Shown here one piece after another: positions 10,802 through 21,559 of a stretch of DNA of 64,000 bases (position 1 is its first letter; every line of letters begins with the position of its first letter). A program made the translations under genes and the position numbers. The notes below the pieces were generated by a model. That model was not told the DNA's origin. It was given only the letters and a program-made list of their open reading frames with translations, and did no database searches. The DNA comes from Torreya grandis (taxonomy: Eukaryota > Streptophyta > Pinopsida > Cupressales > Taxaceae), in the NCBI GenBank assembly GCA_037957365.1, contig JARHVA010000350.1:477501-541500 (forward strand), given 5' to 3'.

Positions 10802-11453
10802 ATCACACTCAAAATATAGGTGTGAGACACATGTGTATATGTATAAATAATAGGTATTTTATCCATAAACATGAAACTACCACATAAATGTCAAGGAGCC
10901 AATAGAACATGTAGGTGTTAAAAATATTTTTGTATTTTTCAAGTTTTTGTTTTTGGTATATTCATTTTTTGTCTCTAAAGATAATAATATATGATCTCAT
11001 CTAATGGATGGTAAAGGTATATCCCTACTCAATTCCTAAAGACCCTAAGTTATATATTTTACATTATTTGCATCATGAATGGATAAGTTGAAAAGGTACA
11101 TAGCATTTCCATCCTCATGTTTTGCATGTGTCGTAAAAGAGGTAATGTTATCATTTAGAATATGTATTAATTTTCCTATATGAGAAAAATAAATACCTTA
11201 GTTATTTTTATTAATTTTTATTTTTATTTGATAGAGCCAAAGAGTTCTAAGTGTAGATGCATATGGAAATGTGGTAGACATAACCCAAACTCATGTTTGA
11301 ATTACTTTAGGAACATAAGAAATTGGTATTATTATGTTTCCAAAGGATTCCTTCCAACCTATTTTATTTTATAAGTTTTTTACATTGAATCCAATTTATT
11401 GTAAGCATCCTACATTTCAAGTAGTTTTTCTTCTATAGGGTCAATATGGTTAT
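10802..11453 (-). other. Resumed internal segment of A2 between A1 and Copia-1
   Basis: It is collinear with A3 from about 42508 to 42740 (for example, AAGGAGCCAATAGAAC matches AAGGAGTGAATAGAAC), then becomes too diverged to follow. It ends with GTTAT (11449-11453), the left target duplication of Copia-1. No gene is seen; the ORF at 11180-11374 has no recognisable domain. Confidence 0.6.
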
Positions 11454-12566
11454 TGTTAGGTTGTGGAGTTAAAATCTTCACTAATGCAAACAGGGAAGGA
11501 GGTTGCTGGGAGGTTGCTGAGTTGCAAAACAAGTTGCAGGGCAATGGATGGCAGTCTGATCAACCGAAGTCGGTCATATTACAGTGCAAAAGCAACTGAC
11601 ATTGGTTATAAGTCATCTGACATTGGTCAGGAAGGAGCTGACATCGACAACCTGTGTGTGCATGCACTTTGCATGCGGGTTTCAGACTGGTCTATTTTTG
11701 GACAGGTAGTTTGCATGTAAAGACTATTTTTGGTCTTAGAGTTGTGAGTCTAATTATTGTATGCATGAGATCTATATAATAGACTCATGGGCTGTATTGT
11801 AAAAGTGTGTTAGAGAGTAAGAGAGCAAATATTAGCTCCTTCAGAGTGAAGAGAGCATGGTGTGTTCCTCCTAGTGCCATAGTGCCAAGTGTGGGTGCTG
11901 GTTTGGAGAATTAGAAGGATTCTTCGTGTATGTATGATCTTGGTCAGTAGGTGTGCATGGCTATGTTAGGAGATCTGCATGGTAAGTAAGATCATTGATC
12001 TGTAGGTGTATGTGTGTGTAGGATCCAAGTTTGTAGGTGTGCAAAACTAGATTGATTTGCAGGTGTGCAAGATCAGGGAGGAGAACAACACAATAGATAG
12101 CAAGATCAGAAGAGATCTACTTGGAGTATGGTGTGTACTCGGTTATTGAGCAAAGAGGAAGGCAAGGTAGATCCTTCCATAAGTAAGATCATCTGAGTTA
12201 CAAGTTGTTGCAAGTTCAGGGGAGATCGACTTGGAGCATGGAACACTTGTGTACTGGCAGTAGTGGATATTGACTGGTTGGAGGTGAACACCAACTCTGT
12301 GTTTGAGTTGTGTTGGGACCGTAAGAGAGAGAGGTTTGAGGAAAGAATTACTATACACTTGAGGTGTGGGAAGCCTCTGAGAGGTGTGGAGAATAAGTGG
12401 CATCTTCTTTATTGTATTCTTTTCTAGATGAGTACTAATATAATTGGGTATTGTCTCTCATATTCTGTGTTGTTTTTGATTTCTAGTTACTTGTTACTTT
12501 TGGTTATTTCTGCATATTCAGTTGCTTGTATATGGTAATCAATGGTGCTTTTGTGGGTTCCTAATA
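11454..12566 (+). repeat. 5' LTR of Copia-1
   Basis: It begins TGTTAGG and ends CTAATA (CA decayed to TA; the 3' LTR keeps CTAACA). It contains several copies of a CTGACAT(C/T)GGT-type motif at about 11565-11650. ORF-like stretches on either strand here are not gene-like and are explained by the LTR. Confidence 0.9.
11773..11780 (+). promoter_or_regulatory. TATA box of the Copia-1 LTR
   Basis: TATATAAT lies in GATCTATATAATAGACTC, with transcription expected to start some 30 bp downstream. The 3' LTR has TATATAGT at the same place (about 15031). Confidence 0.6.
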
Positions 12567-12568
12567 GT

Positions 12569-12580
12569 TGGTATCAGAGC
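12569..12580 (+). promoter_or_regulatory. Primer-binding site for initiator tRNA-Met (Copia-1)
   Basis: TGGTATCAGAGC, two bases after the LTR, is complementary to the 3' end of plant initiator tRNA-Met, the usual Copia primer. Confidence 0.9.
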
Positions 12581-12599
12581 TAAGGTTATATGGAGCAGG

Positions 12600-13390
12600 T
12601 TTGTGTTTGATTACAGGTCACTCTCAGGGGTTTCTCATTGAGTGGGAGTATAGCAATGGCAGAAGAAAGTATACTAAGAATGGAGGAATTGAAAAGCATG
12701 AATGGTCAATTACGGTCTTATGGAAAGAAAGAGCAGGTAAAGGAAGATTGTTGGTTGGTAGAAGATCGGCGTGTAGAAGCAGATGTTGTAGGTGTTGTTG
12801 CACAGGTTGCTCTAGATAAAGTAGAATCTTGGTTTATAGATTTTGTTGCCTCTTTCCATGCAACTTGAAATAGAGCATCTTTTCAAGAGTATGTCTAGGG
12901 AGACTTTGGATATATTTATTTAGGGTTTGGTGAGCCTTGTCAAATGGTTTGCAAAGGGGAAGTGAAGCTAAAATTGCAGAAGGGTAACACACAGGTGTTA
13001 AAGAAGGTCATGTAGGTTCCAGTCTTGGAGATGAGTCTAATTTCTTCAAGAAAGTTGGGTGATGAGAGATGCACAGTAATTCTCACAGTGGATGCACTTG
13101 AATTAGATAATGGTAAGAAAGTAGGTATCCTTTATCTATCTACTTATATTATTGATTCACCTTATATTGCAGAGATGTGGCTTTATAGGCTTGGTTACAT
13201 ATGTAAGAAGGGAAAGCATGTTCTTAAGCGAAAGACAGATATCTTTGACAAACTTAAGAACTGGAAAGCCTTGGTGTTCATGGAGGAGATGACAGATAGA
13301 GATCAGCTGAGGGGACTAAATTATTTTGAGCAAGGCTATGTTAATATGGACAAGGGTTTGATCTAAAAGGAGCTTGTGGGTAAAAAGTCA
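12600..13390 (+). pseudogene. Gag/pre-integrase remnant of Copia-1
   Basis: The open frame 13025-13366 encodes 113 residues. Its middle (MWLYRLGYICKKGKHVLKRK, then TDIFDKLKNW) matches the pattern of the Copia GAG-pre-integrase domain, where LWHxRLGHMxxKG is usual; the His of RLGH is Tyr here. Upstream (12638-12868) is an acidic, Glu/Val-rich stretch that may descend from gag, but I cannot confirm this. The zinc knuckle, protease and DDE core are absent, showing a deletion. Confidence 0.5.
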
Positions 13391-13399
13391 TCACTCATA

Positions 13400-13650
13400 G
13401 GTGAACACAGGTACTGGCATTGGTCAGGAGGAACTGACATCAAACAGATAGGCACTGATGTCAGTCATGTGCAGATCAATAGAGTCAGTGGTGTCGGGTA
13501 GGTTAATATCAATGTCAGTCAAATAGTAATTGACATCGGCAATAAGGACACTGGCATCAGTTAGTGGGAACCAACATCGATAGTAAGGGTTAGTCGTAGG
13601 GAACCGACGTTGGTCGGGTGTAGATTGGGAGATGGCCGAGATCGGTCACT
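13400..13650. repeat. Cluster of GACATCGGTCAG-type motifs inside Copia-1
   Basis: About ten variants of a short palindromic motif (ideal form CTGACATCGGTCAG, arms CTGAC/GTCAG) occur in about 250 bp, on both strands and irregularly spaced. Examples are GGCATTGGTCAGG, CTGACATCAA, TTGACATCGGC and CCGACGTTGGTCGGG. The same motif occurs at least four times in the LTR. It is unusually CpG-rich for this window. Confidence 0.65.
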
Positions 13651-13989
13651 AGAACGGATGTTGGGCGGATAGCATGTTGTCAAGGAGTCTCAAATGCCCA
13701 TATGGAGGACTAAAAGGGTAAGTGGACCTCATATTCATTGTTCACCTTCTTACTTGTTGCTTACTAATGGTCAAGAACTAGGAAGATGTGAAGAGGCAAT
13801 GCAGGTAGAATCCAGGAAACAGTGGGAGCATGGCATGAATTCTTCAAAAGAGAACCAAGCAAGAGATTTGGTAGAGTTGCCAACACTGATAGATGGATGG
13901 ATTCCCAAGATAGAGAAGAGAGTGGATGGACACATGAGATAGAAGGCTAAGGTATATGGTCTTGAGGAAGCTGCAGGACAGTGGTATAG

Positions 13990-14290
13990 GTTTTGATAGG
14001 TGGATGACAAAGCAGGGCTTTAGTCAATGTTAGTGTAATCATTGTGTTTGTCTTACCAGGGTGGATGATGGTCACAACATTATCCTAATACTATATGTGG
14101 ATGGTATGCTTAGAGCAGGTTCATACATATAGGGATTTGTTGAGCTAAGGGTAAGGTTAGTTTAGAGGTATGTCATGAAGAATTTGGGAGCAGCGAAATT
14201 CTTTGGCATAAGACACATGGAGATTTTTGTCTCCAATGGGAGTTGATGTGAAGAAGGTGTTGGTGAGGTTCAAGATGTAGGATGCAAAAT
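13990..14290 (+). pseudogene. Reverse transcriptase active-site remnant of Copia-1
   Basis: The frame at about 14080-14110 reads IILILYVDGM, equal to the Copia RT active site LLLYVDDM with the second catalytic Asp changed to Gly (codon GGT, 14103-14105). About 60 bases later comes MKNLGAAKFFGIRH, the expected downstream MKDLGxAxxILGMxI block. Stops and frameshifts separate the pieces. Confidence 0.75.
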
Positions 14291-14379
14291 CTATAAGCAC
14301 ACCTATGGCTGGATAGTTTAAGCTGAGCTTAGAACATTGTTTGAAATCACATGAGGTTTGGTGTAGACCTAAATTTTCC

Positions 14380-14610
14380 CAAGCAGTGGGAATTGTCATA
14401 AAGTTTGGACCCAATTTAGGGAAGAAGTACTGGAGAGCAGTTTAGTGGATTCTCAAGTATCTGAGAGGGACCGGTAGTAGGGATTCATGTTATGCAGGGT
14501 CAAGGACTTCACTACATGGGTTTGTAGGTTTGGATGTGGCAGGTTACTTGGATGACAGGAGGTGCACCACAGGTGTTGTGGTGGTTGGTCTTCAAGATTG
14601 ATCTTGAAGA
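14380..14610 (+). pseudogene. RNase H remnant of Copia-1
   Basis: The translation reads YWRAVxWILKYLRGT (x = stop), then LHGFVGLDVAGYLDD, then RRCTTGVVV. This is the Copia RNase H signature (HWxAVKRILRYLKGT, GYxDADWAGDxDxRRSTTGY). The Asp of YxDAD has become part of GLDVA. The rest of RNase H is lost. Confidence 0.8.
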
Positions 14611-14672
14611 GGGATACAAGCCAAGAAATAGATTAGACGATGTATAGGTATAGGTATAGTGTAGTTATTTAT

Positions 14673-14687
14673 CTCTAAGTGGTAGAT
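14673..14687 (+). other. Polypurine tract of Copia-1
   Basis: CTCTAAGTGGTAGAT abuts the TGTTAGG of the 3' LTR. It is a decayed form of the usual Copia tract CCAAGTGGGAGAT; Copia-2 has CTCCAAGTGGGATAT. Confidence 0.75.
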
Positions 14688-15885
14688 TGTTAGGTTGTTG
14701 AGCTAAAAGCTTCACTGATGCAAACAGGAAAGGAGGTTGTTGGGAGGTTGTTGAGTTGCAAAACAAGTTGCAGGGCAACTAAAGGTAGTCTGATCAACTG
14801 ACATTAGTCATATTATATTGCAGAAGCAACCAACATTGGTTATAAGTTAGCTGACATCAGTCAGGAAGGAGTCGACATCGACAACCTGTGTGTGCATGTA
14901 GTTTGCATGTGGGTTCTGGACTAGTCTATTTTTGGACAGGCAGTTTGCATGTAAAGACTATTTTTGGTCTTATAGTTGTGATTCTAATTATTTTAATTAA
15001 GAAATTCTAACTATTTTATGCATGAGATCTATATAGTAGACTCATGGGATATATTTTAAAAGTGTGCTAGAGACTAAGAGAGAAAATATTAGCTCCTTCA
15101 GAGTGAAGAGAGCATGGTGTGTTCCTCCTAGTGCCATGGTGCCAAGTGTGGGTGTTGGTTTGGAGAATCAGAAGGATTCTTCATGTATGTATGATCTTGG
15201 TCAGCAGGTGTGCATGGCTATGTTAAGAGATCTGCATGGTAAGTAAGATCATTGATCTACAAGTGTATGTGTGTGCAGGATCCAAGTTTGCAGGTGTGCA
15301 GAACCAGATTGATTTGTAGGTGTGCAAGATCAGGGAGGACAACAACACAACAGGTAGTAAGATCAGGAGAGATCTACTTGAAGTATGGTGTGTACTCGAT
15401 TATTGAGCAAAGAGGAAGGCAAGGTAGATCCTTCCATAAGTAAGATCATTTGAGTTGTAGGTTGTTGCAAGTTTAGGAGAGATATACTTGGAGTACATTG
15501 AGTACTTGGAGTGCATGGAGCACTTGTGGAGTGCATGGAGCACTTGTGGAGTGCATGGAGCACTTGTGTACTGGTAGTAGTGGATACTGACTATTTGGAG
15601 GTGAACACCAACTCTGTGTTTGAGTTGTGTGTTGGGACCATAAGAGAGAGAGCTTTGAGGAAATAATTACTATACACTTGAGGTGTGGGATGCCTCTGAG
15701 AGGTGTGGAGAAGAAGTGGCATCTTCTTTATTGTATTCTTTTCTGGATGAGTATTAATACAATTGGGTATTGTCTCTCATATTCTGTGTTGTTTCTAATT
15801 TCTAGTTACTTGTTACTTCTGGTTATTTCTGCATATTCAGTTGCTTGTATATGGTAATCAATGGTGCTTCCATGGGTTCCTAACA
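14688..15885 (+). repeat. 3' LTR of Copia-1
   Basis: It begins TGTTAGG and ends CCTAACA. Relative to the 5' LTR it has an insertion of about 25 bp near 14990-15016 and three tandem 20-bp units (GTGCATGGAGCACTTGTGGA) at 15511-15570 where the 5' LTR has one. Confidence 0.9.
15511..15570. repeat. Three 20-bp tandem units in the 3' LTR of Copia-1
   Basis: GTGCATGGAGCACTTGTGGA occurs at 15511-15530 and 15531-15550, and with one change at 15551-15570. Each unit contains the palindrome GTGCATGGAGCAC. The 5' LTR has a single related copy near 12235-12254, so the expansion is specific to this LTR. Confidence 0.9.
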
Positions 15886-15890
15886 GTTAT

Positions 15891-17116
15891 TGCAAAAATA
15901 AACACCACCCATGTATAAGGTAATTATTAAATATTATTGGCATGGATGTTTTTTATGTTTTTCACTTTGATATTCTTGCATAGGACATGGACCTTGGATT
16001 AGTTTCATGTTAAGTAACATTTTTAAATTGGTCATATAAAGATTAGGAAGACCACATTTTTACTCATAATGTTCCTTATGTAATTTATCTCTTTCCTTTG
16101 TGTGAGGCATGAATTTTTTGTATTTTATAGGAGATATGTTAAGTTACTTTGAATGAGTAATTATGAAGGAATCATATCTATTAACCTCATTATATAAATG
16201 GGTAAATGACTCATATTGGTTATGTAATGATCTTTCCTTTAATGGGTAAAGTGTTCCTCTATTAAAGATAAATTTCAATTCCAAATCTAAGGGTCTAAAT
16301 AGTAGCTCATATGGTGCACGTTTGAATCAAATAGTATAATATTGAAGGTATTCTCATCATGTTTTCTGAAATTGTTAAAATGTTCTAATGTAAGTTTTGT
16401 CACCTTGTAGATATTTAAATTGATGAAGAAAACATATTCCAGTTATAAAAAATTGGTTAAGTAACCCTTTGATAAACTATAGAACAAATTATCAGCCTCA
16501 TATAAAATTCTTATATGGAAAACCTTTAGTAAACATTTATCATCTTTTTCCCATTCACCAAAAAAATGTACATAACATATCATGTGCTCAAATGGATCTT
16601 TATGTGTCTCAAAGAGAAGTAAATATGGTAGCTCAAAACTTTGTGGATAAGGATATAAAATTATACATTTTACAAGAGGTTGATTATTGAATGAGGTTGC
16701 ATGTGCATTATTATTATAGAAATAAATTTTCATTTGAAGTATAGAAACCTATTTTTGAAGATCCCAAATATTGTTTATCATAGACATAATATATTATATG
16801 GAATATTGGTGTTTGTAATAGGTGTCATCATTGGTTTTAACCCACCACATTTTTTTAATCTAGGCATGTGAGTACCATCATTCCCATGTATAACAAGTGC
16901 AAGTTCATGATCACTAAATTTAGGGTAATTTGATAGTGGTATGTGATCTTTGAACATTGGTAATCTTGGTATATCTTTTGAATAGTTTGGATAATTGGAA
17001 GAATTTGTTTCATTAACTTTTTATATAACAACTTGAGTTTGAATAATATTTGGTAAAGTCCATTTTTTGGTATATAATTTTTTTATAATGAAGGTATGAG
17101 GAAGCCATCACCTTTG
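15891..17116 (-). pseudogene. Gag relic of A2 (minus strand)
   Basis: The minus-strand frame 16733-16443 encodes 96 residues including HKDPFEHMICYVHFFGEWEK, then DDKCLLKVFHIRI, then ADNLFYSL. This has the pattern of the Gypsy Gag core (P..H...F......DD..L.K.FP.SL...A..WFYSL). It would form the virus-like particle. Stops flank it both ways. The segment begins at the right target duplication of Copia-1 and lies in the position expected for gag in A2. Confidence 0.6.
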
Positions 17117-17378
17117 CCAAGGGGGATATTGTTTGGGAATGTAGGAATTATAGGGTATGAATTAATTTGATTGAATGCATATCCCCTTATAATTTATTTG
17201 TAAGTCATACATAATTTATTTATGTATTTTTCTAAATTTATGATGTTCAAATGAAGTAGCCTCTAGGTCATATATACCCACTTGTGTGGTAAAATGTGCA
17301 TGAAAGAATATTTTATGACTTGCCTTATTGGTGCCTCATGTATTTTTTTAAAACCCCTAAGTATTTATAATATATGTT
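17117..17378 (+). repeat. Possible polypurine tract and LTR fragment of an unassigned element
   Basis: CCAAGGGGGATAT (17117-17129) is followed directly by TGTTTGGGAATG, the arrangement of a plant Copia/Gypsy polypurine tract and 3' LTR start. Element B interrupts at 17379 and sequence continues at 25773, so the LTR, if real, would be split. I found no partner LTR, so this may be chance. The last five bases (ATGTT) are B's left target duplication. Confidence 0.3.
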
Positions 17379-18568
17379 TGTAGTCATATAAAATGTGAAA
17401 ATTGTTAACTTGAGTGTGGCTAATAAAACCCAACCCATAGGTCCCTCATGATTTCTCTCATGACCCTCATTGGCATCATTTCCACTTATTCCTAGTCATC
17501 TATAGCCTTCCAAAATTTATCCCAACCAATCTAAACCCCTCTTTCCATGAAAAATCAATCCTCTCAATTCCCATCTACTCAATTTAATAGAGCCACACTA
17601 GGATTATAGCATCGGTGCCACTCCTGTCCACTTTCGATGTTGTTGTCCAAGTCCATTTATGGCCCCAATGGTTAATTTATTATAGTTCCCCATCCTTATC
17701 CATGTCAACATAATACGATTACATTCAACCCATAACTAATATATCCCTATAAAATCCCATTCAAATATAATTTGGAGAGGGTTTGAAAATATCACTAAGC
17801 AAACAAGAATACAAGAAAGACTACTCAAGCAATCCTCACTATTCTCTAAATACAACCAACCAACACACTTGTAAGCTTTTTCAAATACTTACACTAATCC
17901 CTAGCCACCTCAATCACATCTAGTTTATCATTCTACATCTTCATACACATAATTTCACAAAGCACATCAAGTGGGAGAATTACATATGACTTGATCCTTC
18001 TCAGAGTATTGGTATGTAGGTAGCATGCCCACACAAAGGGTGTGGATCCACATCCAGTGAATCTTACACACACTAACCTTCCCTTATTTCTAAATATTAG
18101 TTAAAGCATAATTGAAAATAGGGTTTGGAGATAAAATTTTCTCTATAGGGAGCTCTACAGACTTCTAGCTATCAAAACTTCACTGATAGGATCACATAGA
18201 ACTGGTAAACAATACCTAGAAGGCTCAGATCCTCAGAAAAATAGTGATAGAGGTGGACTATAGTGCTGATTCCACTCTTATCTAATTTTGGAACTCCTAT
18301 CCAATCACAAAATGAAGTTTAGATCTTAGTTTTTGATAGTGTCCCAATCTTACATAGTGAATTCTAGCCTCTAATTCAGTCAAATTGACTAGTTTCTAGC
18401 TAATTTTTGTTTTCTTCTCCTTATTTTTATTTTTAAAAAAGTTTGAATTGCAATTAATTTAAACAAATTATTAGTTTAATTATTATATATTTATTTACTA
18501 ATTTTACTACTTATACCCTTTAATTGAATTAAGAATAATAAACCAATATTCCTAAAATTATTAAATCA
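17379..18568 (+). repeat. 5' LTR of B
   Basis: It starts TGTAGTC and ends TTAAATCA. It is collinear with 24563-25767 throughout, including the TATA region and a pyrimidine-rich end. Confidence 0.9.
17747..17755 (+). promoter_or_regulatory. TATA box of the B LTR
   Basis: CTATAAAAT is preserved at the same place in the 3' LTR (24930-24938), in the context ATCCCTATAAAATCC. It is roughly 370 bp into the LTR, implying a long R-U5. Confidence 0.65.
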
Positions 18569-18583
18569 TTTGGTGAACTCAAC
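18569..18583 (+). promoter_or_regulatory. Primer-binding-site position of B
   Basis: TTTGGTGAACTCAAC follows the LTR end. It matches the family A site TTTGGTGAACCTAAC, although the LTRs of the two families are otherwise different. The tRNA is unassigned. Confidence 0.6.
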
Positions 18584-18734
18584 TTACTTCGTTTGCACAC
18601 AAAGACCTTAAAAAACCCTAGGGTAATTTCCTACTAAATTTTCACATATTTTTATAATTTTTTACGTACATAATAAAATTATAAATTAGCATTAAATTTT
18701 AAATTTTTGTAGTAATTTTAAAATAATTTTATTT

Positions 18735-19185
18735 CAAAGCCTAGTTGCCCATACTAGGTCCCAGTATTTTTCCAATAATTTCCAATCATTTTTAAAAAAA
18801 TTACTAGCATATTTAAATAAAAAAATCCATTCAAAATTGAAAAATTAATATTAATTCTTACAAATATTTGATTTTTCAAAACCCTTGTTGTAGCTACTAG
18901 GTCCTTTTAAATCACTAATTTTCCAATAATTTTTTGATTTTTCATTTGCATATCTAACTCAAAAATTCATTTTCAATTTCAAATTTTCATAGTAAATTAT
19001 TCAAATAATCATCTTTCAAACTCTAATTGCAGCTACTAGGTCTTGTTAAATCACTAATTTTCCAATAAATGTCTAATGTTTTACTTGGATATATAACTCA
19101 AAAATTCACTTTCAATTTCAAATTTCATAGTAATTATTCAAATAAATATTTGTTAAAACCCTAGTTGCCCATACTAGGTCCCATT
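18735..19185 (+). repeat. Tandem repeats of about 140-150 bp in the leader of B
   Basis: Block starts at about 18741, 18891, 19021 and 19161 share GCTACTAGGTC or CCATACTAGGTC, then AATCACTAATTTTCCAATAA, then AAAAATTCATTTTCAATTTC. The array sits between the primer-binding site and the gag start. It is non-coding. Confidence 0.8.
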
Positions 19186-19364
19186 GCTTCTTAAGGTATC
19201 ACCTTACATGTTTGTGATCTTCATATCCTTTTTATGAAATTTTCAATCAACTATTTTTAGGAATTTGCATTTCCTATATTTAGTATTTTATTTATATCGC
19301 ACTTTGCCTATTACAATTTTTTGCAAAGAATTCAATAAAATTTTAACTTATTTTCCTACTTTAC

Positions 19365-20720
19365 CAATGGCCCAATATACCAATTTTGATGAAACTAATA
19401 AAAGGGAAATTCAAGAAATTTTAAATAAATAATCTGACATGCAAGATGGCATGCTTAAAATACTACAAGAAGAATAACAAAGAGTGAACAATGGTCAATC
19501 TTATCAAACCATAGAAAAACCAGTTACAAATGACACTATGAGGGCAACTATGTCTCAACAACCCCCTATAGTATCCCAACTTACCTTTATGCCACCAGCT
19601 ACAACTAGTACATCTTTGTCTCCTAATATGGTAGCCCTCATGAAAAAGATAAATTGTCTTCAATCCAAGGTGTTACATCTTGAGCAAGGTGCTTCTATAC
19701 CTACATAGACTTTGGATTCTTTTTCTCTATTACATACACCATTGGCACATCACATTGCTTCTACACCATTTCCACAAGGTTTTGTTCAATCCAAGATTAC
19801 TCTATATGATGGTAAGGGTGACCTAGAGACAAATTTGAGAGCCTTTTATGTAGCATGCTTGGACTATGTACCCAATGAATAACTACTTACCAAGATATTT
19901 CCATGAAGCCTAAAGGATTATGCTTTACAATGGTTTTATAGTCTACTAAATTAGTTGGTCAATGCATTCAATCCTTTAACTAACATGTTCCTAGCTAATT
20001 TAAGCATTAGCATTGGTGATAAGGTTTTATATGCTCAAGTTACATAATAGAAATAACAATCAAATGAGCATATCATAGATTATGTTCTTTGATATAAGAT
20101 TGTTTTGGATAAAATGATTATCTCCATGACCAATCAAGAGTTACAAGATCTCTTCAAATAGAGTCTTCTACTAGATTTTATTGAATAAATCATGTTTAAA
20201 ATATTCTTTTCCTTCATTGAATTGTGTCACACACTAAAGGAATGAGAATTCAAACTAATTTGAATGGGAAAACTCAAGTACATAAGTGTCTTAGACACAA
20301 CAAATAAGAGTAATAGTAAAGTCCCATACAAAGTCAAGGTCAATGATAACAAGATTCATAATCAACCAATAGTTAATGTGAATTTTGAGCCCCCTCAATG
20401 AGTGGTTTTATCAACACCTCCTTGGAAAACCATCACTAATCTACCAATTTTTCCAACCAAAGTTTTGTAGCAACTATTAGAATATAACATCATATCTCTC
20501 CATCCTATTCAAAAAGTTGACCCAACAAAGCCTCTTCCATAGGGATATGATTAGCATGTGTTTTGTGAGTTTCATAGGGCACCAAGCCATACAAAAAATA
20601 TATGCATTATTTTGAGACATAAGATATAGTATTTGATAGATGGCGATCATATTGTTCTTGGAACTTTAGTTGAGCCTCCTCAGGCAAAGCAAACACAAGA
20701 TAAATCTTTGAAAATCTTTT
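19365..20720 (+). pseudogene. Decayed gag of B
   Basis: The likely start is the ATG at 19365 (MAQYTNFDETN). A 74-residue frame survives at 19484-19708, ending in NMVALMKKINCLQSKVLHLE. Then comes the Gag core: ITLYDGKGDLETNLRAFYVA, LLTKIFP, SLKDYALQWFYSL. This is the Gypsy Gag pattern (Y.G.GDP..HL..F, KLFP.SL...A..W). At about 20550-20650 a knuckle-like region reads HVFCEFHRAPSHTKN, then LRHKIQYLIDGDHIV, as in plant Gypsy gags lacking a classical CCHC knuckle. At least a dozen stops interrupt it. Confidence 0.75.
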
Positions 20721-20989
20721 TAGATCCTTTTCCATATCATTTCAAATAGGAGATAGGAGAAAAATCAAGGGTTCACCATGCATATCATGTACATGCCCCA
20801 CCAGATACATATAGGGCACCTTCATTTGAGATACATCCTTTGAGTAACATGATTGGTGTATATAATTCTAGAGTTATAGCTAGACCTTCCATCTCCTTCT
20901 CAGAATAGGAGATCATTGAGGATGATATGGATTATCATACACTTTTTATAGAGATTAAATTCATAATAATCATATTCATAATATTCTCA

Positions 20990-21350
20990 AAGACAATAGA
21001 TATAGTGTGAACATGTGCACTGTGACATTATTACATCATTTGGGATATTTAGAGTAGGATGTTACCCTAATGGACATAGTTATCAATTGATTTAGTGAGC
21101 ACATACAAAGTTCATTGGGTGAGATCATACTTCCTTTATAGGTTGTCCCAACACACATGGCCAAATAATTCACTATAGTTCCTAGTGAAGGAGTTTTTGA
21201 TATGTTACTTGGTCAACCATGGATCCAAAAACTTCAAGCAGTACCTTCTATAGTTCATAGATGCATGAAATTCATTCACACTACTCAGGTTATTATAGTT
21301 GGTGGAGTTCCATATGAGTTACCACTCCCCACTTCAGATCCATCTTATAC
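20990..21350 (+). pseudogene. Decayed aspartic protease of B
   Basis: The translation shows LGEIILPLQVVPTHMAK, then LLGQPWIQKLQAVPSIVHRC, then MKFI. The block LLGRPWIHxxxAVPSxLHQxLKF is the conserved C-terminal part of plant Gypsy proteases. The catalytic DSGA block is not recognisable, and frameshifts occur before and after. A Pro-rich tail runs to about 21560. Confidence 0.7.
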
Positions 21351-21559
21351 TTTGTAGTCACTAGTTTCAGTTTTACCACCATTTTTATTTTTTCTACCAA
21401 TTATAATTCTTCCTCTAGTTCTAATTCAAACACACTTGAGACATCCATCACCATCATAGAGAGTTCATACACCTCCATAACTTCAAGATTCTAGACAACT
21501 TCTAGATATAGTGTTCACACCCAGGGAAGTATCATTGAGATCTCATGCATCTACTCATA

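Larger units (their letters stand above)
11454..15885 (+). mobile_element. Ty1/Copia LTR retrotransposon (Copia-1), internally deleted
   Basis: LTRs 11454-12566 and 14688-15885 flank only about 2.1 kb of internal DNA. A 5-bp duplication, GTTAT, lies on both sides (11449-11453 and 15886-15890). A good initiator-Met primer-binding site follows the 5' LTR and a Copia-like polypurine tract precedes the 3' LTR. Domains surviving in order are a pre-integrase-like segment, the RT active-site region, and RNase H. Most of gag, protease, the integrase core and the RT fingers are missing. The LTRs look about 90% alike by eye and the element is visibly richer in G+C and CpG than its surroundings, so it is probably the youngest insertion here. 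Confidence 0.9.

Noticed and set aside
12569..12580. tRNA gene
   Set aside because: Only 12 bases match the initiator-Met 3' end; it is a primer-binding site, with no cloverleaf around it.
12568..12868. Two overlapping ORFs just after the Copia-1 primer site
   Set aside because: They are in the right place for gag, but I cannot match the Copia Gag core; they are mentioned only as a possible relic.
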